Below are positions 18,906 to 26,389 of a stretch of 49,752 nt of DNA, piece after piece. This stretch comes from an uncultured Pseudomonadota bacterium. Its GTDB lineage: Bacteria; Pseudomonadota; Alphaproteobacteria; RF32; CAG-239. Position 1 is the stretch's first letter; every line of letters begins with the position of its first letter. The notes under the pieces were generated by a model. That model was not told the origin of the DNA. It made no database searches and was given only the letters and a program-made list of their open reading frames with translations. The position numbers were made by a program, and so were the translations under genes. The stretch lies in NCBI GenBank assembly GCA_949295995.1, contig CASFNK010000041.1, forward strand, positions 1 through 49,752, written 5' to 3'.

Positions 18906-20687
18906 ATGTCAGAATTTATAACCGAATTTCATTTTATTCGCCCTTTAGTTTTGGTATTGTTGGTTATTCCGCTTCTCTTTTCGTGGAAGCAGTTTCAAGG
19001 CTTAGCAAGAGTTTCCTCCTGGGCCAATGTCTGTGATAAAAATTTGCTTGATTTTTTGTTGGTAAAGGGCAGTTCCACACAAAGAAAATTTATCTTGTGG
19101 TTGGGAATGTTGGGATTTGTTTTAGGAATTATTGCCGCGGCCGGCCCAACCTGGAAAAAGCGTGAAATCCCCAATATGACCTCTGAAAATCCGGTAATGA
19201 TTGCGCTCAACCTCTCAACCGATATGGCCGAAAAAGATTTAACTCCAAGCCGCCTCATGCGTGCCAAGTTTGAGATTTCGGACTTTTTGAAAATGATACC
19301 CGCCACGCAAAGCGGTTTGATAGTTTATAGTGATGAGCCGTTCTTAATCAGTCCGCTGACCGAAGATACCCGTTTGTTAAACAACCTCTTGCCAAGACTT
19401 GATTTTAGCCTTATGCCCGCAAACGGGGACCGCCCCGACCGCGCCATAGATTTGGCGGTGGAAAAATTTAAAAATGCCGGATATGCCAAAGGCAACATCG
19501 TCATTTTTAGTTCGGATGTTGGCGAGAGATTGGACTTTGCATTGAAAGCAGCCGAAAGAGCTAAAGCATCAGGTTTTAGGGTTAATGTTGTAGCCATGCA
19601 AAAAGGAGATTCCGAAAGACTGAAAATGTTGGCTCAAAGCGGCGGCGGTGAGTATATTCGCGCCTCCTCAAACGATGCCGATATTCAAACTCTGGCCAAT
19701 ATGATAAATGCCGAAGCCTCCGCGCAGCTAAAGCAAAGCGAAAATATGCGCCTTTCTTGGCTTGATTATGGCTATTATTTAACACTGTTGCCGCTGTTGT
19801 TCTGTTTGTATTTTTTCCGTCGCGGAATTTTAGTCATTGCCCTAATGGTTATGATGATGCCAACCGCACAAGCCGGATTTTTGACCAACAATAATCAAGA
19901 TGGTCTAAAAGCCTTTAATGCCGGACAATATGAAAAAGCCGCCCAAACCTTTGAGGATAAGAATTGGCAAGCCTCCAGCTATTATAAACAAGGTGATTAT
20001 AAAAAAGCGTTTGCGCTGTTTTCGTCTTCGCAAGATGCTGAGGCGCTTTATAATCAGGGCAACGCCTTGGCTAAAAGCGGTAAGCTAGATGAAGCCATTA
20101 AAAAATATGAAGAAGTATTAAAGACTAACCCCAATCATGAAGACGCCAAATTTAATTTGGAGTATCTGAAGCAACAAAAACAGCAACAACAGCAACAGTC
20201 TTCATCTTCACAAAATCAGCAAGATAATAAAGACCAACAAGAAAACCAAGACGCTTCATCAAGTGAGCAACAAAACAAGTCGCAATCAGAGAGCAATGAA
20301 CAACAATCCTCTCAGAGCGCTCAGGATTCTAAGCAAAATCCAGAGGATAAGAACCAAGCACAAAATTCCTCCAAGCAAGAAAACACACAACAAAAGGAGC
20401 AATCCTCTCAAAGCGAGCAAGAAGAAAAAGAGGATAAATCCACCCCGTCTCAAGCTGTTGATGAGCAAGAAAATAAAACTCCGCTTGATAAAGAGAATAA
20501 AGAAGCCAAAAAAGACGCTTCACCAATTCCTCAAGCATTGCAAGAAGGGGACGAAAATACTAAATATAATGAAGAAGTTCAGGCTCGCGAGCAACAATAT
20601 CGTGAAATTCCCGAGGATCCGGGAGGGTTGTTGCGGGCGTTTATTTATCAAGAATATCGTAAAAATCGTTATAATCGAGGTCGCTGA
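18906..20687 (+). CDS. batB: BatB-like VWA protein with TPR and Gln/Ser-rich tail
   Basis: Membrane helices near residues 10-26 and 62-80 precede a VWA domain whose metal site reads Asn102-Leu-Ser104-Thr-Asp106 instead of Asp-x-Ser-x-Ser; the second site loop is FSSDVGE rather than TDGE. Metal binding is therefore probably lost. A helix pair near 275-320 follows, then TPR units (about 327-425: GQYEKAAQTFE, GDYKKAFALFS, GKLDEAIKKYEEVLKTNPN). A Gln/Ser/Lys/Glu low-complexity tail follows (about 425-555), then a short conserved end. The 593-aa length fits a BatB-BatC fusion. It starts 3 nt after batA and overlaps batD as TGATG. Confidence 0.88.
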   Translation: MSEFITEFHFIRPLVLVLLVIPLLFSWKQFQGLARVSSWANVCDKNLLDFLLVKGSSTQRKFILWLGMLGFVLGIIAAAGPTWKKREIPNMTSENPVMIALNLSTDMAEKDLTPSRLMRAKFEISDFLKMIPATQSGLIVYSDEPFLISPLTEDTRLLNNLLPRLDFSLMPANGDRPDRAIDLAVEKFKNAGYAKGNIVIFSSDVGERLDFALKAAERAKASGFRVNVVAMQKGDSERLKMLAQSGGGEYIRASSNDADIQTLANMINAEASAQLKQSENMRLSWLDYGYYLTLLPLLFCLYFFRRGILVIALMVMMMPTAQAGFLTNNNQDGLKAFNAGQYEKAAQTFEDKNWQASSYYKQGDYKKAFALFSSSQDAEALYNQGNALAKSGKLDEAIKKYEEVLKTNPNHEDAKFNLEYLKQQKQQQQQQSSSSQNQQDNKDQQENQDASSSEQQNKSQSESNEQQSSQSAQDSKQNPEDKNQAQNSSKQENTQQKEQSSQSEQEEKEDKSTPSQAVDEQENKTPLDKENKEAKKDASPIPQALQEGDENTKYNEEVQAREQQYREIPEDPGGLLRAFIYQEYRKNRYNRGR

Positions 20688-22462
20688 TGAAAAAGTTAGG
20701 TAATTATTTGTTTTTAAGTCTTGTCGCCTCTGTGATTTTAGCAGGGACGGCTTGGGCGCAAACTTTTAATGCTACCGTCAATCGCACCGATGTCCCGCAA
20801 GGCGAAACTTTTGTCTTGACGTTGGAACTCATTGATGGAGACGATAAAGGCAATCCTGATTTAAGTGTTTTGGATAAGGATTTTATTGTTTATTCGGTCG
20901 GCACGGCGTTTAACTATAAGTACATCAATGGTGTTTCTTCCAAGTCGCGCCAATGGCAGATTGCTCTTATGCCTAAAAACTCAGGCTCAATAGAAATTCC
21001 ATCAATTCAGATGGATAACCTCGCCACGCAACCGATAACCTTAAATGTTATTCCGGCCAATCAAGCCTTGTCTGCAGGGCAAAACAACCCCAATCAACCG
21101 GCTCAAAACGCCAATCGTCCAAAGTTTGATATGGTTGCCAAAGTTGAAAACACCAGTCCTTATGTTCAGCAACAAATTGACTACACCATCACCATTTATG
21201 ACACCGGCGGGCTGCAAGGCGATGCTCCGCAGTTTATTGACGATGGGAGCAATGATTGGATAATCAAGAGCTTAGGCTCACCTACAATCGGCTCAAAAAT
21301 TGTCAATGGCCGCAGCCTAAGAGAAATCACTTTCCGCTATGCTTTGTTTCCGCAAAAAAGCGGTACATTAAAAACGCCGGAAGTCCGTTTTCAAGGCTAT
21401 TATCTGACGCGTTCGCGTGGGTTTAATGACCCGTTTGATGACTTGTTTGGCGGAAATTTGGGCGGCATTGGCTTTGCCGATATGTTTGCCACCCGCAATC
21501 CGGTTTTGTTAACCGCGGCTCCGCAAAGCATTCAAGTTCGCCCAATTCCGAGCGAAAATGGTGCAAATTGGTGGCTGCCGGCCAAACAAGTAGCCCTAAT
21601 GGCCGAATGGGAACCGCGCCAACCCCAATTTAAGGTAGGGGAGGCGGTCAGCCGCACCATATATCTAAAAGCCGTAGGCGTTGCCGAAAATCAATTGCCA
21701 GATATTCGCTTTGCGCAAACCCCGGATTTGAAACAATATCCTGATAAAGCCATTTCCTCAAGCGGGCTTGAAAATGGTCAGGTTGTTGCCGTTAAAAAAA
21801 TCACCAATGTTTATATTCCAACCACATCTGGAGCCCAAACCATTCCGGAGATTGCGCTTGATTGGTTTAATGTCCAAACCAACCAAATGGAAAGAGCGGT
21901 TTTGCCGGCAGTAAATATTGAGGTTATGCCCTCGGCCGGCTTGCCCGCTGCGCAACCTCAAGCCGCGCAACCATCTCTGCCGCAAACCGGCCAAGCGGTT
22001 GCACCAAAATCCAGCCCAATGGAAGATTTTTCAGATATGTCTATCCCCGGTGGAAATTCCAATCTGGCTTATGTGATAGCCATAGCCGCCTTCTTGGTCG
22101 GTATTATCTTTAGCTGGCTGATTTTTGGCCGCCGTCGCCCCCATGCCGATGAAATTAAAGATTATGATAAATACATCATCAAGTCCTTAAAGCACAAAGA
22201 TTACCGTGCCCTGCGTGACGGCTTGGTAGCTTGGGGCAGAGAGCGTTGGCACAATGACAAAATCACCAACTTAAAAGAAGTTGCAAAGGCTGCCCAAGAT
22301 AAAGAGTTTGGTGCTTATTTGGATGAACTGGGTGCCTTGCTCTATGCGCAAACACCCCAACCCTTTAACGAAAAAGGTTTTCTCAAGAGTTTTGAAAAAG
22401 TGCGTAAGTCTAAAATAAAGAGCGCCAAAGAGGAGCAACCTCTCCCAAAACTCTATAAATAG
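20687..22462 (+). CDS. batD: BatD-like oxygen-tolerance protein
   Basis: Signal peptide ending WA|QTFNATVNRTDVPQGETF, then a long periplasmic beta-rich part with the BatD pattern (DVPQGETFVLTLEL, VYSVGTAFNYKYINGVSSKSRQWQIALMP, PKNSGSIEIPSI). One membrane helix lies near residues 459-480, followed by a cytosolic tail of about 110 residues rich in Lys. The Pro/Gln-rich segment just before the helix (LPAAQPQAAQPSLPQTGQA) is low complexity. The family is defined by Bacteroides BatD. The ATG overlaps the batB stop (TGATG), so the last two genes are coupled. A bidirectional terminator follows. Confidence 0.9.
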   Translation: MKKLGNYLFLSLVASVILAGTAWAQTFNATVNRTDVPQGETFVLTLELIDGDDKGNPDLSVLDKDFIVYSVGTAFNYKYINGVSSKSRQWQIALMPKNSGSIEIPSIQMDNLATQPITLNVIPANQALSAGQNNPNQPAQNANRPKFDMVAKVENTSPYVQQQIDYTITIYDTGGLQGDAPQFIDDGSNDWIIKSLGSPTIGSKIVNGRSLREITFRYALFPQKSGTLKTPEVRFQGYYLTRSRGFNDPFDDLFGGNLGGIGFADMFATRNPVLLTAAPQSIQVRPIPSENGANWWLPAKQVALMAEWEPRQPQFKVGEAVSRTIYLKAVGVAENQLPDIRFAQTPDLKQYPDKAISSSGLENGQVVAVKKITNVYIPTTSGAQTIPEIALDWFNVQTNQMERAVLPAVNIEVMPSAGLPAAQPQAAQPSLPQTGQAVAPKSSPMEDFSDMSIPGGNSNLAYVIAIAAFLVGIIFSWLIFGRRRPHADEIKDYDKYIIKSLKHKDYRALRDGLVAWGRERWHNDKITNLKEVAKAAQDKEFGAYLDELGALLYAQTPQPFNEKGFLKSFEKVRKSKIKSAKEEQPLPKLYK

Positions 22463-22467
22463 CCACA

Positions 22468-22499
22468 AAAAAAGTCCGTTTAGAAAAACGGACTTTTTT
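22468..22499. terminator. Bidirectional hairpin after batD
   Basis: Perfect 14-bp stem AAAAAAGTCCGTTT (22468-22481)/AAACGGACTTTTTT (22486-22499), 4-nt loop. It also serves the convergent lipoprotein gene ending at 22502. Confidence 0.9.
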
Positions 22500-22501
22500 A
22501 A

Positions 22502-22849
22502 TTATTCTTTGCTTTCCATACGCATTTTTGTAAGCATAATGAGTTTTGCTTGCTCTTTTGTGTATGGTGCAATAACATTTCGGTGTTTCAACACTAATAC
22601 GCTGCTATCTTTGAGCAGCATATAAGTAACAGATATTTTCCCGACAGCATTGCGAGGTGTATCAAAAATCCCAGGTTCGGTCATCATATAGATAACATCT
22701 GTTGGTGAAATCCCTGCAATATTTTCATCTGTCGAAAAAATTTTTGTGTTTTGCTGTTGTTTGGCAATTGTTTGGGGCTTTTCTCTCGGAGAAGACGAAC
22801 AAGCGCACATCAACAATGCGAAACTAACGAAAAATATCAATTTTTTCAT
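22502..22849 (-). CDS. Small lipoprotein, 115 aa
   Basis: Short signal sequence ending LLMCACSSS; Cys17 is the likely lipidated residue. The mature part (STDENIAGISPTDVIYMMTEPGIFDTPRNAVGKISVTYMLLKDSSVLVLKHRNVIAPYTKEQAKLIM) has no motif I recognise. It is 13 nt downstream of the 80-aa gene and may share its transcript. No clear ribosome binding site other than an AAAGAAAAGG stretch. Confidence 0.75.
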   Translation of the reverse strand: MKKLIFFVSFALLMCACSSSPREKPQTIAKQQQNTKIFSTDENIAGISPTDVIYMMTEPGIFDTPRNAVGKISVTYMLLKDSSVLVLKHRNVIAPYTKEQAKLIMLTKMRMESKE

Positions 22850-22862
22850 AAAGAAAAGGTTT

Positions 22863-23105
22863 TTAGATTAAGCCTTTTTCCTTGAGGAAATATTCCGGAA
22901 CATTGAGCACCATGCGGCCGACCGCAAGTTTTGCAGGTCCGCCATCATCAGATGTTTCAATTACGATTGTATCACCATCTGGCATCGGCACACCGACAAA
23001 TTTTGCCATTTCTTTGAAAAAAAGCGTGAACTTTCCTTCTTCAGTTTCAAATTCCATACCTTCACGGGTACCTGTAATTTTTTTGATTTTTACTGACTTT
23101 TTCAT
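22863..23105 (-). CDS. Small orphan protein, 80 aa
   Basis: An 80-residue protein beginning KKSVKIKKITGTREGMEF, followed by PDGDTIVIETSDDGGPAK and a tail ending NVPEYFLKEKGLI. No signal or membrane segment. The alternating hydrophobic residues suggest a small beta-rich fold. I do not recognise it. It lies between the 57-aa and 115-aa genes on the same strand, with 13 nt downstream and about 45 nt upstream, suggesting one operon. Confidence 0.65.
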   Translation of the reverse strand: MKKSVKIKKITGTREGMEFETEEGKFTLFFKEMAKFVGVPMPDGDTIVIETSDDGGPAKLAVGRMVLNVPEYFLKEKGLI

Positions 23106-23150
23106 GATTAAAAATTTTTAATGATTAAACAATTTTTCTAAAGTCTCTGA

Positions 23151-23324
23151 TTACCCACGGCGATGAACCTTGAACTTGTTGGGCGTGAATTTGGCTTTTG
23201 ACTCGCAAGGAGTACCTTGCTTTTTAACCAAACGTTCAGTGTAATACATCTGATTAGGCATAGCCTCAAACCCGGATTTGTTTTTTCTTTTTCCCATAAT
23301 TGTAATTTTTTTTGAGTTAGACAT
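23151..23324 (-). CDS. Small basic orphan protein, 57 aa
   Basis: The frame from ATG at 23322-23324 reads MSNSKKITIMGKRKNKSGFE, then a central AMPNQMYYTERLVKKQGTPCE and an end KFTPNKFKVHRRG before TAA at 23151-23153; a second ATG at 23297 is in frame and gives 48 aa. It is very basic (many Lys/Arg), with one Cys, and has no membrane segment. The coding nature rests on the clean open frame, the codon use and a plausible promoter just upstream. It could bind nucleic acid or a ribosome, but nothing shows this. It is upstream of two more small genes on the same strand. Confidence 0.5.
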   Translation of the reverse strand: MSNSKKITIMGKRKNKSGFEAMPNQMYYTERLVKKQGTPCESKAKFTPNKFKVHRRG

Positions 23325-23344
23325 AAAAATACAAAATTAAGCTG

Positions 23345-23373
23345 TTCTTAAATCGAAAAGTCATTTTTGTCAA
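23345..23373 (-). promoter_or_regulatory. Candidate promoter for the small-gene cluster
   Basis: On the minus strand TTGACA (23368-23373), 17-nt spacer, TAAGAA (23345-23350), about 20 nt before the 57-aa start. Confidence 0.35.
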
Positions 23374-23403
23374 TAAAAAAAGAGGCCCTCAATTGAGAGC
23401 CTC
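23374..23403 (-). terminator. Terminator of tyrS
   Basis: Inverted repeat GAGGC-CCTCAATTGAGA-GCCTC (23382-23403), followed on the minus strand by a T run (plus-strand A run at 23374-23381). It abuts the promoter of the next minus-strand genes. Confidence 0.7.
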
Positions 23404-23423
23404 GTTAATATAAACTCTTTTAA

Positions 23424-24680
23424 CTAAGCAATTTTAATCAAACCATGTTTTTTCTTGCCTTGAGAGAGCTTAATCTGCCCGTCAATCAAGTCCGCAGAAG
23501 AGAACTTGTAGTTTTCATCGCTAATAACTTTGTCATTGATTTTGAGACCTGCTTGTTTAACCAAACGGCGACCTTCACCTTTGCTGGCGATAAAACCGAG
23601 TTCAACAAAGGCATCAAGCATAGACAATCCTTCAACGCTTACTTTTTCAAGACAAGGCAAATCACCGCCGGCCAAGCCTTTTTCAAAAGTGGCAATAGCG
23701 GTTTCCTGAGCGGCTTTAGCTTCTTCTTCGCCACGGCAAATTTTGGTAGCTTCAAAGGCCAAAATTTTCTTAGCTTCGTTAATTTCTTGGTCCCTCAGGG
23801 CTTCCAAGCGTCTGATTTCATCTATTGGTAAATCGGTATAAATACGTAAACATTTGCCAACTTCGGCATCACCGATATTACGAAAATATTGGTAGTAATC
23901 ATAGCTTGGGAGTTTGTCTTCATTAATCCAAACCGCATTTCCTTCGGATTTGCCCATCTTTTTACCGTTTGAATCAGTAATAATCGGGCTAGTAAATCCA
24001 AAGAGCTCCACGTCATATTTTCTGCGCCCGAGTTCGGTACCGGAGGTAATATTACCCCATTGGTCAGAACCGGCAATTTGCGCACGACAGCCATATTTTT
24101 GATAAAGTTCGCAAAAGTCATAACCTTGCAAAAGCATATAGTTAAATTCCAAGAAAGACATGGGCTGTTCTCTATCCAAACGAGATTTCACGCTGTCCAT
24201 GGTCAACATCCGGTTAACGGAATAATAAGTACCGATATCGCGCAAAAAGGCAAGGTAATTAATATCCTTAAACCAATCCCAGTTATCAACCATCACGGCG
24301 TCATTCGCGCTGTTTCCGAATTTCAAGAACTTAGAGAAAGATTTTTTCAAGCCCTCGATATTGTGTTTTAGGGTGTCTTCATCCAAAAACGGGCGGAGTT
24401 TGTCTTTACCCGACGGGTCGCCGATTCGCGCGGTTGCACCACCGACCAAAGTTAAAGGTTTATGACCGCATTTTTGAAACCAACGCATCATCATCAAGGG
24501 GACAATATGACCGACATGTAAGCTGTCGCCGGTAGGATCAGAGCCCAAATAGCCGACAGCGGGTTTTCCTGATTTTTCGCACTCATATAAATAGTCATCA
24601 AAGGCACTTTCATTAGTGCATTGATTGTAAAAACCGCGTTCAACCATAATATTTAAAAATTCAGATTTAAATTGGCTCAT
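23424..24680 (-). CDS. tyrS: Tyrosyl-tRNA synthetase
   Basis: Charges tRNA-Tyr. The class I signatures are HVGH in DSLHVGHIVPL (the HIGH motif) and KMGKSEGN (the KMSKS motif). The C-terminal S4 RNA-binding domain is visible as GRRLVKQAGLKINDK and SADLIDGQIKLSQGKKK. The 418-aa length is normal. The ATG is preceded by AAGGAAAA. It is divergent from anmK, with promoter-like sequences for both in the 115-nt gap, and ends at a hairpin. Confidence 0.96.
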   Translation of the reverse strand: MSQFKSEFLNIMVERGFYNQCTNESAFDDYLYECEKSGKPAVGYLGSDPTGDSLHVGHIVPLMMMRWFQKCGHKPLTLVGGATARIGDPSGKDKLRPFLDEDTLKHNIEGLKKSFSKFLKFGNSANDAVMVDNWDWFKDINYLAFLRDIGTYYSVNRMLTMDSVKSRLDREQPMSFLEFNYMLLQGYDFCELYQKYGCRAQIAGSDQWGNITSGTELGRRKYDVELFGFTSPIITDSNGKKMGKSEGNAVWINEDKLPSYDYYQYFRNIGDAEVGKCLRIYTDLPIDEIRRLEALRDQEINEAKKILAFEATKICRGEEEAKAAQETAIATFEKGLAGGDLPCLEKVSVEGLSMLDAFVELGFIASKGEGRRLVKQAGLKINDKVISDENYKFSSADLIDGQIKLSQGKKKHGLIKIA

Positions 24681-24745
24681 TTTTCCTTATCCCAAACAAA
24701 AATAAAACAGCTAAAAAAAGCTGAAGTTTCATAAATTCTTAACCG

Positions 24746-24773
24746 ATAATATCATATAATTCCGACAATGCAA
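24746..24773. promoter_or_regulatory. Divergent promoter region, tyrS / anmK
   Basis: Minus strand: TTGCAT (24768-24773), 16-nt spacer, TATTAT (24746-24751), toward tyrS. Plus strand: a perfect -10 TATAAT (24755-24760) with a poor -35, toward anmK. The two overlap. Confidence 0.45.
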
Positions 24774-24795
24774 CAACAGAGGTTAATTTTTTATC

Positions 24796-25914
24796 ATGCC
24801 TGTCATAAAACCCTTAAACGCAATCGGTTTATTGAGTACATCCTCTTTAGAGGGGGTGTATATAGCTTTGCTGAATACCGACGGGGTAGATGTATATGAT
24901 TTCGGACCTCTGCAACATATTCCATACGATGAAAGCCTAAGAGAAAAAATAAGACCCTTGTTTGGCACTTGCCCTTATACGGATGAGGCAATCCGTGAAT
25001 ATAATGAAATTAATGAAGAGCTCACGCGATTTCATGCCGAAGTTGTAAAAGACTATATAGCCACCCATGGTGTGGAAACAGATATTATCGGTTATGAGGG
25101 CATAACTTTATATAACAATCCCTCAGAACATCAATTAACCCAATTAGGCGACGGTGAGTTATTGGCAAAGTTAACGGGGATAAAGGTTGTACACGATTTC
25201 CACAAAACGGATTTGCGTTCAGGGGGGCAAGGTTTTCCCTTAGAGCCTGTTTATTATAATGCTTTGTGCGGAGATATCGGCAAACCGATGGCGATAGTAA
25301 ATATATCAGGCATTTCCCGTATAACCTGGATTGGCACATACGGCGAAATGGCAGCATTTGATTGCGGTCCCGGTAATGCGGCGATAGATGAATGGGTGAG
25401 AAAGCATGGCGGAATGCACATGGATTATAATGGCAAGTTGGCCATAACCGGCAAAGTTAATGAGCAAATTGTCGCGACCATGATGAAACATAAATATTTT
25501 GCCAAATATCCGCCCAAATCGGTAGGACGGTATGATTTTGTAGAAAAACTAGAGCATTTGGAAGGGTTGAGTTTAGAAGACGGGGCAGCCACGGCGACGG
25601 CTTTTGTAGCCGAGGCGATAGGCTATTCACTATTGCTTTATTTGCCGGAGATACCAAAGATTGTGATAGTTTGCGGTGGGGGAGCCAAAAACCCGACCAT
25701 TTTAAGATTTTTGCGCCAACGTTTACCCGATATGTCCATTCACACGGCCGCCGAAGAGGGATTAAATACGAACTCTTTGCCGGCGCAAGCCTATGCGTTT
25801 TTGAGCGTCAGACGCCTATACAATTTACCGATTAGTTTTCCTACAACCACAGGGGTTCCGGAGCCGATGACAGGAGGAGAGATAAGTACCCCGCTTCAAC
25901 AGGAAAATGAGTAA
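24796..25914 (+). CDS. anmK: Anhydro-N-acetylmuramic acid kinase
   Basis: Phosphorylates and opens 1,6-anhydroMurNAc during peptidoglycan recycling, giving MurNAc-6-phosphate. The 372-aa length is typical. Family features are KTDLRSGGQGFPLEPVYYNAL, with the catalytic Asp before the GGQG loop, VNISGISRITWIG (usually NIGGIANIT), FDCGPGNAAIDEWV and VCGGGAKNPTI. The N-terminal ATP loop, usually GxMSGTSxDGxD, reads GLLSTSSLEGVY and is altered at several places, so activity is likely but not certain. The start ATG has GAGG only 13 nt upstream, a weak site. Divergent from tyrS; a 47-codon gene follows. Confidence 0.9.
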   Translation: MPVIKPLNAIGLLSTSSLEGVYIALLNTDGVDVYDFGPLQHIPYDESLREKIRPLFGTCPYTDEAIREYNEINEELTRFHAEVVKDYIATHGVETDIIGYEGITLYNNPSEHQLTQLGDGELLAKLTGIKVVHDFHKTDLRSGGQGFPLEPVYYNALCGDIGKPMAIVNISGISRITWIGTYGEMAAFDCGPGNAAIDEWVRKHGGMHMDYNGKLAITGKVNEQIVATMMKHKYFAKYPPKSVGRYDFVEKLEHLEGLSLEDGAATATAFVAEAIGYSLLLYLPEIPKIVIVCGGGAKNPTILRFLRQRLPDMSIHTAAEEGLNTNSLPAQAYAFLSVRRLYNLPISFPTTTGVPEPMTGGEISTPLQQENE

Positions 25915-25957
25915 AACAGAATTAAAAATATTATTATAAACTAAAAACATAAGGATT

Positions 25958-26101
25958 ATGAAAAACATTAATGTCAGCGGTCAAAATGTTGTACAAACAA
26001 AACGTCCGTCAAAAAGTGCTTGGTATCAAGACTTGGTAATTATTTTATTTGTTGTAATGGTGTTTTACTGTGTGATATTCGGAGAAATACAGATTATGTA
26101 A
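25958..26101 (+). CDS. Small single-helix membrane protein, 47 aa
   Basis: The frame starts MKNINVSGQNVVQTKRPSKS, continues AWYQDLVIILFVVMVFYCVIFGEIQIM and stops TAA at 26099-26101. AAGGA lies 2 nt before the ATG, close but usable. A polar, basic N-terminus and one helix of about 20 residues suggest an inner-membrane peptide with a cytosolic N-terminus. It is 43 nt after anmK and ahead of a hairpin, so it may end the anmK transcript. I cannot name it; leaderless membrane peptides of this size are often regulators or small subunits. Confidence 0.5.
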   Translation: MKNINVSGQNVVQTKRPSKSAWYQDLVIILFVVMVFYCVIFGEIQIM

Positions 26102-26126
26102 CCCCATACGACATCAACGCTCACTC

Positions 26127-26167
26127 AAAAACCATATAAGCTCCCACAAAGCCTCTATGGTTTTTTT
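26127..26167 (+). terminator. Possible hairpin terminator after anmK unit
   Basis: AAAAACCATA (26127-26136) pairs with TATGGTTTTT (26156-26165), with a 19-nt loop and a T-rich tail. The large loop makes it weaker than the others. Confidence 0.45.
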
Positions 26168-26192
26168 GTTTTCTAAAACCCATAAATTCTGT

Positions 26193-26221
26193 TTGACTCG
26201 AGGGAAAAGTTGTATTAAATT
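26193..26221 (+). promoter_or_regulatory. Promoter of ileS leader
   Basis: TTGACT (26193-26198), exactly 17 nt, TAAATT (26216-26221). Start of transcription would be near 26228, about 25 nt before the leader-peptide ATG and 160 nt before ileS. Confidence 0.6.
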
Positions 26222-26252
26222 TCTGAAAGATTTTCAAAAGAAAGAGAAACAG

Positions 26253-26300
26253 ATGCAAATAAATATCATAAATCATATTCCGTTCATTATTATCCCTTAG
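26253..26300 (+). CDS. Candidate Ile-rich leader peptide of ileS (15 codons)
   Basis: ATG at 26253, TAG at 26298-26300; peptide MQINIINHIPFIIIP. Seven of 15 residues are Ile, coded by ATA, ATC and ATT. AAAGAG sits 6 nt upstream. The ORF begins about 25 nt after the predicted transcript start and ends 89 nt before ileS, the position of an attenuation leader that would sense charged tRNA-Ile. The Ile run ATTATTA can pair with TAATAAT near 26362, but all pairs are A-U; I see no GC-rich terminator hairpin before ileS, so the mechanism, if real, could be translational or Rho-dependent. In an AT-rich region Ile codons are common, so chance is possible. Confidence 0.4.
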   Translation: MQINIINHIPFIIIP

Positions 26301-26389
26301 GGGATTGCATCATATTTCATACATATCAAATTCATCAATTTCAAAAAATTTAAGTTTTAATAATCAATACAGATACAAGGTGTTTAAGG

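Noticed and set aside
20263..20703. Long alternative frame over the batB Gln/Ser-rich tail
   Set aside because: The Lys/Arg-rich product is what an A-rich low-complexity stretch gives in the wrong frame; batB is clearly the coding frame.
24700..24720. CAGCT-T-run-AGCTG hairpin before tyrS
   Set aside because: The loop is the T run itself, so it does not work as a terminator.
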